Shown here one piece after another: positions 43,302 through 52,237 of a stretch of DNA of 64,000 nt. Under the pieces are notes generated by a model, which ran no database searches, was not told the origin of the DNA, and saw only the letters and a program-made list of their open reading frames with translations. Made by a program: the position numbers and the translations under genes. Within the stretch, counting starts at the first letter, position 1, and each line of letters starts with the position of its first letter. Source of the DNA: Bradyrhizobium sp. AZCC 1721 (GTDB lineage: Bacteria > Pseudomonadota > Alphaproteobacteria > Rhizobiales > Xanthobacteraceae); contig NZ_JAZHSB010000001.1 of the NCBI RefSeq assembly GCF_036924715.1, positions 2,037,001 to 2,101,000 of the forward strand, written 5' to 3'.

Positions 43302-44504
43302 ATGCTCAAATTGTTCAAAGCTGCTTTCGCACTGATGCTTTTGGCGCTGGGATCATCCGCATTTGCCGCTGACGCGCCGGGGTTAACACAGACTGAGATC
43401 AAGATTGGCGGGGTCTTTCCTTTCAGCGGACCCGCTTCGTCGATCGGCTTGGTCGGCCGAGGGATTCTCGCTTATGTCCAGTCGATCAACGACCGCGGCG
43501 GCATCAACGGACGGAAGATCAATTACATTGCCTATGATGACGCCTACAGCCCGCCCAAGGCCGTAGAGCATGTTCGCAAGCTCGTCGAAAGCGATGAGGT
43601 TGCCTTCATCTTCAGCCAACTCGGCACGCCCGGTAATACGGCGGTGGCAAAATATCTGATGTCGAAGCGAGTGCCGGCTATCGGCATCGTCTCGGGGTCG
43701 AACAAGTTCACGAACGTGACGGACTTTCCGCTGACGACGACCAGCCTGGTCAGCTTCGACACGGAGGGAAAGATCTACGCCAAATTCCTGACCAAGACGC
43801 TGCCGAATGCGAAATATGCCATCCTCTATCAGAACGATGACCTCGGCAAAGATTACGTCAACGCTTTCAAGGCGAGTCTGAAGGGCGATTTCGACAAGAA
43901 AGTAACTGCCATCGCTTATGAAATCAGCGATCCGACAGTGGATTCTCAGGTCGTGAATTTGAAGAGCTCAGGCGCCGAAGCATTGCTGGTGGCGGGAACG
44001 CCAAAGTTTGCTGCGCAAGCAATCCGAAAGGCGGCCGAGATCGACTGGAAGCCAACAATCCTGCTGAACTACCCCTCCAGTTCGGTTGGCGCGACCCTTA
44101 AGCCGGCAGGCCTTGAAAGGTCGGTGGGGGTGATAGTCGGGACCATCCTGATGGATCCGACGGATGCGCAGTGGGATAGCACCGCAGGGATGAAGAATTA
44201 TCGGGCATTCATCGACAGGTACATGCCGGGCGTCGATATCGCCGACGGCAATTACCTCTTCGGTTATACGCAGGCCATGCTGCTCGAACAGCTGATCAAG
44301 CAGTGCGGCAACGATCTGTCCCGCGAGAACATCATCAGGCAGGCGAAGAGCCTGAAGAATGTGGCGTTGCCGACACTGCTGCCCGGCGTCAGCGTCAATA
44401 CGAGTGACAAGATCAACATGAACTACACGCAGATGAGGCTTCAGCGCTGGACCGGCACGCGCTGGGACCTTTTCAGCGAAGTACTCGATGCCTCCTCGGA
44501 GTGA
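43302..44504 (+). CDS. Branched-chain-amino-acid-type ABC substrate-binding protein (first of two)
   Basis: 400 residues from ATG 43302 after GGAGGACGCT. Signal peptide LKLFKAAFALMLLALGSSAF (cleavage after AFA). Type I periplasmic-binding fold (Peripla_BP_6): IKIGGVFPFSGPASSIGLVG, NDRGGINGRKINYIAYDDAY, YQNDDLGKDYVNAFKASLKG. In aromatic-catabolic clusters such proteins bind aromatic acids instead of amino acids. No ABC permease or ATPase gene is nearby. A close paralogue follows. Confidence 0.87.
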   Translation: MLKLFKAAFALMLLALGSSAFAADAPGLTQTEIKIGGVFPFSGPASSIGLVGRGILAYVQSINDRGGINGRKINYIAYDDAYSPPKAVEHVRKLVESDEVAFIFSQLGTPGNTAVAKYLMSKRVPAIGIVSGSNKFTNVTDFPLTTTSLVSFDTEGKIYAKFLTKTLPNAKYAILYQNDDLGKDYVNAFKASLKGDFDKKVTAIAYEISDPTVDSQVVNLKSSGAEALLVAGTPKFAAQAIRKAAEIDWKPTILLNYPSSSVGATLKPAGLERSVGVIVGTILMDPTDAQWDSTAGMKNYRAFIDRYMPGVDIADGNYLFGYTQAMLLEQLIKQCGNDLSRENIIRQAKSLKNVALPTLLPGVSVNTSDKINMNYTQMRLQRWTGTRWDLFSEVLDASSE

Positions 44505-44574
44505 TGAGGGGCGACTAATGGCACGCGACAAAAGAGAACTCGTACCGGCAGGGGTACGGGTATGGAGAGATCAA

Positions 44575-45774
44575 ATGTCGATGAAATGGAAGATTGTGGC
44601 GGCTTTGGCTTTGCTTTTGAGCGGCCCGGCATTCGCGGCCGAAGAGCCCGGAATTACAGCGACCGAGATCAAGATCGGCGGCGTTTTTCCCTTTAGCGGA
44701 CCGGCGTCGTCGATCGGTCTCGTGGGCAGGGGAGTTATGGCCTATATCCAGTCGGTCAACGACCGCGGCGGCATCAACGGTCGCAAGATTAACTACATCG
44801 CATATGACGATGCATATAGCCCTCCTAAGGCGGTGGAGCATGTCCGCAAACTCGTTGAGAGCGACGAAGTGTCGTTCATGTTCGGCCAGCTCGGCACTCC
44901 CGGTATCTCCGCTACGGCTAAATACCTGAGGTCGAAAGGGGTGCCCAGCATCGCAATTATGAGCGGGTCATCCAAGTTCACGGATATTGCCAACTACCCG
45001 CTGACCACGACAGGTCTTGTCAGCTACGACACCGAAGGAAAGATCTACGCCAAATATTTGACGAGGGCATTGCCAAACGCAAAGTATGCCATCCTCTATC
45101 AGAACGACGACCTTGGCAAAGACTATGTCAACGCCTTCAGGGCGTTTCTCGGTAAGGATTTCGACCGAAAGGTCGTAACTGCGTCCTATGAGGTTACCGA
45201 ACCGACGATTGATTCACAGGTGGTCAATCTGAAGAGCTCCGGTGCGGATGCCCTCGTGATCGCCGGCACGCCGAAGTTCGCCGCTCAGGCCATCCGGCAA
45301 GCCGCGGTGATCGGCTGGAAGGCGACCGTAATCCTCAATTTTCCATCCAGCTCGGTCGGAGGCACGCTCGCACCGGCCGGTCTCGACAAATCGGTCGGCG
45401 TGATCGTCGGCACGACCAACAAGGACATTCTGGATCCGGCATGGAAAGACGACCCGGGTATGCAGGCCTACAGGGCATTCTTTGACAAGTATTTGCCGGG
45501 CGCCGACATCACCAATGGCAGCTATCTGACCGGCTATCAGCAAGGCATCGTGCTCGAGCAGATTCTAAAACAATGCGGGAGCGACTTGTCCCGCAAGAAT
45601 ATTCTTGCGCAGGCCAAGAACCTGAAGGACTTCGTCATTCCAACTGCGCTGCCCGGCATCAAGGTCAACACCTCCAGCGCCGAGAACATGATCTGGACGC
45701 AGATGCGGTTGCAGCGATGGGCCGGCACGAGCTGGCAAGCCTTCGGGGAAGTACTGGACGCCAGGTCCGAGTGA
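44575..45774 (+). CDS. Branched-chain-amino-acid-type ABC substrate-binding protein (second of two)
   Basis: 399 residues from ATG 44575 with GGAGAG upstream; the frame extends to 44488 over the previous stop, which is rejected. Signal peptide MKWKIVAALALLLSGPAFAA. It shares long identical stretches with the first copy (e.g. IKIGGVFPFSGPASSIGLVG and KAVEHVRKLVESDEV), with differences mostly in the ligand-contact lobes. A tandem duplication that probably widened ligand range. The transport machinery must be encoded elsewhere. Confidence 0.87.
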   Translation: MSMKWKIVAALALLLSGPAFAAEEPGITATEIKIGGVFPFSGPASSIGLVGRGVMAYIQSVNDRGGINGRKINYIAYDDAYSPPKAVEHVRKLVESDEVSFMFGQLGTPGISATAKYLRSKGVPSIAIMSGSSKFTDIANYPLTTTGLVSYDTEGKIYAKYLTRALPNAKYAILYQNDDLGKDYVNAFRAFLGKDFDRKVVTASYEVTEPTIDSQVVNLKSSGADALVIAGTPKFAAQAIRQAAVIGWKATVILNFPSSSVGGTLAPAGLDKSVGVIVGTTNKDILDPAWKDDPGMQAYRAFFDKYLPGADITNGSYLTGYQQGIVLEQILKQCGSDLSRKNILAQAKNLKDFVIPTALPGIKVNTSSAENMIWTQMRLQRWAGTSWQAFGEVLDARSE

Positions 45775-45798
45775 TCTGACCAGCGAAGCCACGAGTGC

Positions 45799-45819
45799 GG
45801 CAGTTCGATGCGAACTGCC
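45799..45819. repeat. Perfect inverted repeat between binding protein and ligase
   Basis: Arms GGCAGTTCG and CGAACTGCC around ATG. As RNA it gives a 9-bp hairpin without a U-tract, so it may limit 3' decay or attenuate. It also contains AGTTC...GAACT half-sites like the regulon operator, at different spacing. Confidence 0.5.
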
Positions 45820-45950
45820 CACCGTTCTGGCCCGAAGCTCGGTTGACGGATCACGCACCCAGGCGGTGGACCAGAGGCTATGGCCATCAGGGGGCAAGCG
45901 CGTGCAGTGCGCGCGATTGGCTCCACGCGTAATTAAGGAGATCAATCTCG

Positions 45951-47753
45951 ATGTCGACGAAGGCACTGACGTTTGCGCCAAAAGAGGTTTCGATAGCGCG
46001 TCGAACCGACGGCACGCTCGTATTGAGCTCGCCTATTCAGTTGGGCGAGTGCGATTGGCGCATCACAGACTTCCTTCCGACCTGGGCAAATTCTGTTCCG
46101 GATCGAATTTTTCTCGCGCAGCGCAACGCGAGGGGAGGATGGGACGAGATTACCTATAGCGAGGCCTGGTTGCAGGTTCAGGCGGTCGGCCAAAGCCTGA
46201 TCGATATGGGTGCAAAGCCGGCTGACAAGCTGGCGGTGCTTTCAGGAAACTCGATCGAGAACGCGGTGATCTCGTTCGCAGCGATGTCAATCGGGGTAAT
46301 CCTGGCGCCAATATCGCCAAACTACACGCTGATGCCCGGCGGCCTGGCCCGCCTCAAGGACGTTGCGGAAGCGCTGCGTCCGAATTTCGTTTTCGTTCAG
46401 AGCGGACGCGACTATTCCGCCGGTCGGTCCATTGCCGAATTGGCAGCCGCGACCTGGATCAGCGTCGATGGCGCGCCGGACACGGTGCCTTTCCAGACTC
46501 TGACCGCCCGAAGCTTGAGCGACGGATTCGAGCGTGCATCAAGTGCGGTGTCTTGCGATGCCGTCGCAAAGATTCTCTTCACGTCCGGTTCGACCGGTTT
46601 CCCGAAAGGCGTGCTCAACACCCACCGCATGATGGCGAGCTCACTGCAAATGGGCAGCCTGCTGGTGTCTCCTCCGGATACGCCTGTCCAGGTCGAGTGG
46701 CTGCCATGGCACCACACAATGGGCAGCAACGTGATCCTTCATAGCATCCTCAAGAATGGCGGAACGCTCTACATCGACGACGGTCGGCCGCTGCCTCAGC
46801 TGTTCCACAAGACCATCGCCAACCTCAGGGAAATTTCCCCGACCGCCATGTTCAACGTGCCTGCCGGCTATAACCTGTTGTGTGATGCGATCGAGAACGA
46901 CCGCGAGCTTGGCGCCAGCGTGTTCAAGCGGATGGATAGAATGAGCTATGCCGGGGCTGCAATTTCGGAAGGCACGCTCGAAAAGCTCTATCGATTGACG
47001 TCCTCGATCACCGGTCGGCGCATCCCGGTCATGTCGGGCTATGGCACCACCGAAACGGCCCCGACCATTAGTACGACCCATTGGGCCACCGACCAGCCGG
47101 GAGAGATTGGTCTTCCCGCGCCGGGTCTGCAATTGAAGCTGATCCCGGTTTCAGATACTTACGAGGCAAGGGTCAAGGGACCCAACGTTACCCCAGGTTA
47201 TCTCGGAAGGCCGGATTTGACGGAAAAGGCCTTTGATGAGGAAGGCTTCTATCGCATCGGCGACACTGTTTCGTTTCTGGATCCCGCGAAGCCGGAGCTT
47301 GGGCTGCGTTTTACGGGCAGAATTTCCGAAAACTTCAAACTCGCGAACGGCACGTGGGTCTCGATCGGCAATGTACGCGCGGCAATCCTGGCAGCCACGC
47401 GCGGCGTATTGCTGGACATTGTCGTTGCCGGGGAAAATCGTGAAGCGTGCGCGCTGCTCTGCTGGTTGAATCCGACCGAGGCAGCGCGGATTTCGAAGAG
47501 TCCAGGCTCAGATTTGACCTGCGATGCCGATGTGGTCGAATTTTTGAAGGAACGTTTTTGGGAATATAATGAAACCGTTGGAAGCAGCGAAAGAATCTGT
47601 TCGTTCTCTCTGTTGAAGGAGCCGCCGTCAATGGCAGCAGGGGAAATCACCGACAAGGCCTACGTCAATCAACGTGCTGTGCTGAAGCATCGTTCTGAAC
47701 AGGTCGAGCGCCTCTACTGCAACGAAACAAGTCGAGATGTGATGCGGGTCTAA
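45951..47753 (+). CDS. Feruloyl-CoA-synthase-like aryl-CoA ligase
   Basis: 600 residues, AMP-forming. Feruloyl-CoA synthase branch: IFLAQRNARGGWDEITYSEA, FTSGSTGFPKGVLNTHRMM, WLPWHHTMGSNVILHS, GYGTTETAPT, and GLRFTGRISENFKLANGTWV; the C-terminus has GEITDKAYVNQRAVL, typical of that branch. It would activate a cinnamic-type or other aryl acid taken up by the binding proteins. ATG 45951 has AAGGAG 10 bases upstream. Same transcription direction as the two preceding genes; the hairpin at 45799 lies between. Confidence 0.82.
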   Translation: MSTKALTFAPKEVSIARRTDGTLVLSSPIQLGECDWRITDFLPTWANSVPDRIFLAQRNARGGWDEITYSEAWLQVQAVGQSLIDMGAKPADKLAVLSGNSIENAVISFAAMSIGVILAPISPNYTLMPGGLARLKDVAEALRPNFVFVQSGRDYSAGRSIAELAAATWISVDGAPDTVPFQTLTARSLSDGFERASSAVSCDAVAKILFTSGSTGFPKGVLNTHRMMASSLQMGSLLVSPPDTPVQVEWLPWHHTMGSNVILHSILKNGGTLYIDDGRPLPQLFHKTIANLREISPTAMFNVPAGYNLLCDAIENDRELGASVFKRMDRMSYAGAAISEGTLEKLYRLTSSITGRRIPVMSGYGTTETAPTISTTHWATDQPGEIGLPAPGLQLKLIPVSDTYEARVKGPNVTPGYLGRPDLTEKAFDEEGFYRIGDTVSFLDPAKPELGLRFTGRISENFKLANGTWVSIGNVRAAILAATRGVLLDIVVAGENREACALLCWLNPTEAARISKSPGSDLTCDADVVEFLKERFWEYNETVGSSERICSFSLLKEPPSMAAGEITDKAYVNQRAVLKHRSEQVERLYCNETSRDVMRV

Positions 47754-47877
47754 ATGCGAGTTCAGCCGTTCGCGACCTTGCCGCATGTCGTGTCCGCCAG
47801 ATGGCGCCTGCGGATATTCCCAGGCTGCAAATTGCTAGAGCGAGGCCTACGACGTCATATCCCAGCTGCGCGCGACC

Positions 47878-48393
47878 TCAAGCAGCTGCTTTGCGGCGCG
47901 CTTTTGCCTTCGGGCTCTCTGGCGCCTTTACCGCTGGCGTGCTTCGGGCGCCGGGGCCGGGGTGGGTATGAACCTCCTTAGCCGAAAGCGGCTCGCCGCA
48001 CTCAGAGCACACCATGACCGGATCGAAGTTCTTGCCGCATTTGCGGTGCTGGTGCAGCAACGGCCGCCCGCGTTCGTCGACCATGTGCGTGTCGCCCCAA
48101 TGTACAATCGCCATCATGATCGGATAGAGATCGAGTCCCTTCTGGGTAAGGATGTATTCATGCCGCTTGGGCGACTCCTGATAGGGAATGCGGCGCAGGA
48201 CACCAAGCCGGACCAGTTTCTTCAGCCGCTCCGCGAGCAAATGCCGTGTGATCCCAAGCGCGGACTGAAATCCTTCGAAGCGGCGGGTGCGAAGGAAGCA
48301 TTCGCGCAGGATAAGAAGGGTCCAGCGGTCACCGATCACGCCGATGGTGCGGGCCATCGAACACGGCTCTTCTTCAAGGGCATCCCATCGCAT
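47878..48393 (-). CDS. HxlR-family regulator with Cys-rich C-terminus
   Basis: 171 residues from ATG 48393. Signature PCSMARTIGVIGDRWTLLIL with the conserved Cys11, wHTH FQSALGITRHLLAERLKKLV and wing SPKRHEYILTQKGLDLY. A C-terminal CGKNFDPVMVCSECGEPL may bind a metal, then an Ala/Lys-rich tail. It is divergent from the isomerase-like gene at 48638. It is the only regulator inside the 43-60 kb cluster and so the best candidate to bind the AGTTCT/AGAACT sites or the palindrome at 48461. Confidence 0.87.
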   Translation of the reverse strand: MRWDALEEEPCSMARTIGVIGDRWTLLILRECFLRTRRFEGFQSALGITRHLLAERLKKLVRLGVLRRIPYQESPKRHEYILTQKGLDLYPIMMAIVHWGDTHMVDERGRPLLHQHRKCGKNFDPVMVCSECGEPLSAKEVHTHPGPGARSTPAVKAPESPKAKARRKAAA

Positions 48394-48460
48394 TTTCCTG
48401 CTCTCCAGTCATCCGACGACCCGATTCCGCTCGAATCGTCCAGGGAACCTCAGCTTTACC

Positions 48461-48478
48461 TACCATTCTAGATAGGTA
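48461..48478. promoter_or_regulatory. Palindrome at the HxlR promoter
   Basis: TACCATTCTAGATAGGTA: symmetrical TACC-NN-TCTAGA-NN-GGTA, about 70 bp upstream of the HxlR start. Probably an autoregulatory site. Confidence 0.45.
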
Positions 48479-48536
48479 CTCAGCTCCAAACAATCCCCTA
48501 TTGGCGGTGCGCAAATCAGCAGAAAATCGTATGAGT

Positions 48537-48565
48537 TTGACAGTTCGTTTTTAGAACTGTAAAGA
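48537..48565 (+). promoter_or_regulatory. Promoter with AGTTCT-type operator (site 2)
   Basis: TTGACA (48537-48542), inverted repeat AGTTCGTTTTTAGAACT (48542-48558; one mismatch between arms) and TAAAGA (48560-48565). It faces the isomerase gene at 48638 and lies in the divergent region with HxlR. Confidence 0.65.
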
Positions 48566-48637
48566 TGGGTGGTAGCCGGAATTCGGCTATTGAACATCAC
48601 ACCTGATCATTCGATGCACGCTCCGGGAGAAGCCGAC

Positions 48638-49270
48638 ATGCCCCTGAAGGTAGAATTCCAGTTCGATTTCGGCAGCCCCAACGCATATCTGGCGGAAGTT
48701 GCCATTCCGGGAATCGAGCGGCGTACCGGCGTGAAGTTCGAGTATGTCCCGGTTTTGCTCGGCGGCATCTACAAGGCGACCGGCAACATGTCGCCGTTCG
48801 ACTCGCTTCGCGGCATCAAGAACAAGCCGGAATACCAGGCGCTCGAGACCCAGCGGTTCATCCGGCGCCACAACATCACGAAATTCCGCCAGAATCCGTT
48901 CTTTCCGGTCAACACGCTGATGCTGATGCGCGGTGCCGTCGCCGCCCAATTTGAAGGCGTATTCGAGCCCTATTTCCGTGCCGCCTACCATCATATGTGG
49001 GAAGAGCCGAAGAAGATGGACGACCTCGAAATCTTCCGGAATGCGTTTGTTTCGTCGGGAATCGATATCGACAGGTTGATCGCCCGCGCACAACAGGATG
49101 ACGTCAAGAAGAGGCTGATCGATCTGACCAACGACGCGGTCAGCCGGGGAGCATTTGGCTCGCCGACTTTCTTCGTTGGAAAGGAAATGTTCTTCGGCAA
49201 GGACCAGCTTCGTGACGTGGAGGAGTCCATTGTCGAACAGACCCGTCAGCCTGTTCCCAAGACGGCGTAG
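48638..49270 (+). CDS. 2-hydroxychromene-2-carboxylate isomerase-like (DsbA-fold, GST kappa)
   Basis: 210 residues from ATG 48638 (MPLKVEFQFDFGSPNAYLAE), preceded by GGGAG. The DFGSPNAYLA motif contains the GSH-activating Ser of the kappa/HCCA isomerase group; GAFGSPTFFVGKEMFFGKDQ holds the cis-Pro and the end of the thioredoxin fold. The family isomerises a chromene ring acid in naphthalene breakdown with glutathione. With the GST at 50595 it suggests a GSH-dependent step in this pathway. Confidence 0.83.
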   Translation: MPLKVEFQFDFGSPNAYLAEVAIPGIERRTGVKFEYVPVLLGGIYKATGNMSPFDSLRGIKNKPEYQALETQRFIRRHNITKFRQNPFFPVNTLMLMRGAVAAQFEGVFEPYFRAAYHHMWEEPKKMDDLEIFRNAFVSSGIDIDRLIARAQQDDVKKRLIDLTNDAVSRGAFGSPTFFVGKEMFFGKDQLRDVEESIVEQTRQPVPKTA

Positions 49271-49365
49271 AACCGAGCCTCGAGGTCCGCGAATATCTTA
49301 ATCCAGGGCCGGGCGATAAGCTAAGTTCGGCTTAGGCCCAGAATAACAAAGTACAGGGGAGTGCC

Positions 49366-50565
49366 ATGCCTGGTCCGCTCAATGGTGTTCGTGTCCTCGA
49401 CCTGACCGGCGTGGTGTCGGGCCCGTTCGCGACCATGTTTCTGGCGGACCAGGGCGCCGACGTGCTGAAGATCGAGCCGATCGGCGGCGATATTACGCGC
49501 CGCAGCCGGGCCACGATCGACAAGGACGGCGAGTTCTCCGCGCTGTTCATCTCTTCCAACCGCGGCAAGCGTTCGCTGTCGATCGACGTCAAGAGCACGG
49601 GTGGCCGTGAGGTGCTCACCAGGCTGGTCGCGCAGGCCGATGTGTTGGTGCAGAACTTCCGGCCCGGCACCATGGAGCGCCTCGGTCTAGGCGTGGAAGA
49701 ATTGCGGCAGCGCCATCCGCGCCTGATCTACGTTTCGATCAGCGGCGTTGGTGATACCGGCCCGTATGTAAAGAAGCGCGTCTATGACCCGATCATTCAG
49801 GGCTTGTCGGGCTTCGCCGATATCCAGTCGCAGCCGATAACGAACCGTCCGCAAATGATCCGCACGATCGTATGCGACAAGACCACTGCAGTGTTCACTG
49901 CACAGGCGGTGGCGGCAGCGCTCTATGCCCGCGAGAAAACTGGGCAGGGCGATCATATCCAGGTCGCGATGCTGGATGCGATGATTTCCTACCTGTGGCC
50001 CGAAGGCATGATGCAGTATACGGTTGTGGGGGCCGAGGCCGCCGCAGCCGATCCCAACGATCGGCCGGATCTCGTGTTCAAAACCAGTGATGGCTACATC
50101 ACCGCCGGCACGATTTCGGATTCCGAATGGCAGGGTTTCTGCCGGGCATCCGGCGATCCCGAGCTTGCCAACGATCCACGCTTTGCGACGCCATCGGCGC
50201 GTTCGGTCAACGCCACCGCGCGCATCAACAAGATGGCTGAGTATATCAGCCAGCATACCACCGCGGAATGGCTGGACCGGCTGGACGCCGCCGACGTGCC
50301 TTGTGCGCCGATCCTGCGGCGGAGCGAAATCATCCACAATGAGCAGGTGGTGGCGCGCGGTATCATCGCGGAATTCGATCAGCCGAAAGTCGGCCGAGTG
50401 CGGCAGCCGAAGCCCGCGGCTCGCTTCGAAATCAATGAGGCGGTAATTGGTGGACCGGCGCCCCGGGTCGGCGAGCACTCGCGCGAGGTGTTGCGCGAAC
50501 TGGGTTATGACGACAGCGCCATCGAGAAGATGATCGCCGAACGTGCCGTGCGTGTGGCCGTCTAG
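49366..50565 (+). CDS. Class III (CaiB/BaiF) CoA-transferase
   Basis: 399 residues. N-terminal LNGVRVLDLTGVVSGPFATM, LKIEPIGGD, SSNRGKRSLSIDVKS, and the catalytic Asp region near 170 (RTIVCDKTTAVFTAQAVAAA); Q-rich loop TGQGDHIQVAMLDAMISYLW. Moves CoA between two acids and so can activate the substrate without ATP. Preceded by the isomerase-like gene by 95 bp, in the same direction. A second family member starts at 62789. Confidence 0.88.
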   Translation: MPGPLNGVRVLDLTGVVSGPFATMFLADQGADVLKIEPIGGDITRRSRATIDKDGEFSALFISSNRGKRSLSIDVKSTGGREVLTRLVAQADVLVQNFRPGTMERLGLGVEELRQRHPRLIYVSISGVGDTGPYVKKRVYDPIIQGLSGFADIQSQPITNRPQMIRTIVCDKTTAVFTAQAVAAALYAREKTGQGDHIQVAMLDAMISYLWPEGMMQYTVVGAEAAAADPNDRPDLVFKTSDGYITAGTISDSEWQGFCRASGDPELANDPRFATPSARSVNATARINKMAEYISQHTTAEWLDRLDAADVPCAPILRRSEIIHNEQVVARGIIAEFDQPKVGRVRQPKPAARFEINEAVIGGPAPRVGEHSREVLRELGYDDSAIEKMIAERAVRVAV

Positions 50566-50581
50566 GTCAGGCTATCGCGAT

Positions 50582-50608
50582 CGGCGAAGGGTTCTCAGAT
50601 CTTCGCCG
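50582..50608. terminator. Possible bidirectional terminator
   Basis: Stem CGGCGAAG (50582-50589) / CTTCGCCG (50601-50608), 11-base loop, between convergent CoA-transferase and GST genes; it overlaps the GST stop. No strong T-tract on either side. Confidence 0.35.
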
Positions 50609-51272
50609 CTGCCGGCGTGATCGGTGCCACCGGGACATTCGCCGCGACCGCTCGCTGATAGGCCTCCCGCTTCTGGATGCGTTCAAGGTAGGGTTGCGCA
50701 TTGTCGCAAATACCGACGCCGTAAGCGATAGCCCAATCGAGGCACGTCGTAAGCAGGATGTCGGCGCTGGTGAACCGGTCACCCATCAGGAATGTCCGCC
50801 CGTCTGCCAGGGCGACCTCCACGTGTCGTAACTGTTGCCGGAAATACTCACCCGCCTGCGCGACGACGTCGGGCGCAATTCCATAGATATGTCCCAACGC
50901 ATCCGCGCGATGGCGGCGCATGACGTAAAGGCTGGTGGAATCGAGTTCGGCCACGATAAAGAAGCACCATTCGAGCCATGCGGCGAACTCGCGCTGGGTT
51001 TCGGGAATCAGCGAACGTTCCGGCGTCGAATAGGTTCGCGACAGATAGGCGACAATCGCGGCGCTTTCACCGATGCAGAAGTCGCCGTCCTGCAGCAAGG
51101 GGATTTTCTGGCGGGGATTGAGCTTGGTGTATTCGGCCGTCTTGGTCTCGCCGGTCCGCGGCCCGATCGGCCTGACTCTGTAGGACAAGCCAAGCTCGTG
51201 CATGGCCCAGTGTGGACGGATGGTGCGGCTTGTCCCAACGCCCCACAGGGTTAGATCGGGTGTTGCGTTCAT
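50595..51272 (-). CDS. Glutathione S-transferase family protein
   Basis: 225 residues from ATG 51272, which shares one base with the SDR stop (TGATG) and so is translationally coupled. Thioredoxin-like N-domain LTLWGVGTSRTIRPHWAMHE (Ser/Thr for GSH), NPRQKIPLLQDGDFCIGESA with the cis-Pro and Glu-Ser GSH motif; C-terminal helical domain FTSADILLTTCLDWAIAYG. Probable thiol conjugation, ether cleavage or isomerisation of a pathway intermediate. Confidence 0.85.
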   Translation of the reverse strand: MNATPDLTLWGVGTSRTIRPHWAMHELGLSYRVRPIGPRTGETKTAEYTKLNPRQKIPLLQDGDFCIGESAAIVAYLSRTYSTPERSLIPETQREFAAWLEWCFFIVAELDSTSLYVMRRHRADALGHIYGIAPDVVAQAGEYFRQQLRHVEVALADGRTFLMGDRFTSADILLTTCLDWAIAYGVGICDNAQPYLERIQKREAYQRAVAANVPVAPITPAAAKI

Positions 51273-52015
51273 CACCATTTCTCCACGGACGGACGAAGAT
51301 CGAGTTCGTGGGTCCAGCCGTCTCGGCTTTGCTGATGGGCGAACCAATAGGCCTCGGCGATGGAAGAGGTCTTCGTCAGGCTGTCCTGGGGAATCTCGCT
51401 TGCCTCGATTCCCTTCGCCGCTTTCATCCGCTGATGAATGGCTTCGCTATCCACGCCGGCGTCAATGATGAGATGGACCACGTGAATGTTCTTCGGTCCC
51501 AGCTCGCGCGCCATGGCTTGGGCGACCGCGCGAAGTCCGAACTTCGCCGATGAAAATGCCGCAAAGCCCTGGCCGCCACGGACACTGGCGGTCGCACCGG
51601 TAAAGAAGATGGTGCCGCGCCCACGTGGCAGCATGACGCGCGCGGCCTCGCGTCCGACCAGGAATCCGGCATAGCAGGCCAGTTCCCAGGCCTTGAAGAA
51701 CAGCTTTTCCGTGGTCTCCGCGAGGGGCTTGTTGACATTCGATCCGGCATTGAAAAGGCAGACCTCGATCGGCCCGATATTGGTCTCGACGTCGGAAAAA
51801 AGCTTTTGAACTTCGGCTTCCTGACGAGCATCGACGCTGAAAGCGTGGATACGGTGACCCGCAGCGCTGAGTTCATCCACCAGTCCCTGGGATTTGGCTG
51901 CGTCACGCCGGCAGATACAAACCGTATAGCCGCCCTTGGCAAAACGTCGCGCGACGGCCGCACCGATCGCGTCGCCCGCGCCCACCAGTATTGCTACGCC
52001 GCGACTTTCCGCCAT
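51272..52015 (-). CDS. Atypical SDR with Phe in place of the catalytic Tyr
   Basis: 247 residues. Cofactor loop LVGAGDAIGAAVARRFAKGG is present, and FNAGSN replaces NNAG. The active-site YxxxK reads FSSAK (Phe154...Lys158) and the residue 13 before it is Ala, so Ser and Tyr are both gone. Paralogue of 53842-54579 with the same replacement (shared REAARxMLPRG, IFFTGATAS, ARELGPKNIHV). It may bind nucleotide and CoA-linked substrates without classical redox chemistry, or use another acid. Divergent from the ligase at 52238 across promoter 52155. Confidence 0.83.
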   Translation of the reverse strand: MAESRGVAILVGAGDAIGAAVARRFAKGGYTVCICRRDAAKSQGLVDELSAAGHRIHAFSVDARQEAEVQKLFSDVETNIGPIEVCLFNAGSNVNKPLAETTEKLFFKAWELACYAGFLVGREAARVMLPRGRGTIFFTGATASVRGGQGFAAFSSAKFGLRAVAQAMARELGPKNIHVVHLIIDAGVDSEAIHQRMKAAKGIEASEIPQDSLTKTSSIAEAYWFAHQQSRDGWTHELDLRPSVEKW

Positions 52016-52154
52016 TCTCGCTTCCCCGTAAGTTCTTATTTGGGACTGATAGCTAACGCCAATCGGCTGAATTGTAAACGAACTTTCTGAACATCTTCAA
52101 AAATGGCAGCAACACTGCCTCTTCGCCGATTCGCACGGATCCGCGAAATAGCAA

Positions 52155-52183
52155 TTGACGAGTTCTAAAAAAGAACGTTAAAT
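52155..52183 (+). promoter_or_regulatory. Promoter with AGTTCT-type operator (site 3)
   Basis: TTGACG (52155-52160), AGTTCTAAAAAAGAACG (52161-52177) and TTAAAT (52178-52183). The 22 bases from TTGACG onward are identical to site 1. It lies between the divergent SDR-GST pair and the ligase operon, and could control both. Confidence 0.7.
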
Positions 52184-52237
52184 CTGGATTGAGCTCGTGC
52201 GGCAAAAGGCGACGTTCGTTGTTCGGGGAGGTTGGTG

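Noticed and set aside
45799..45819. Hairpin as a Rho-independent terminator
   Set aside because: No U-tract after either arm.
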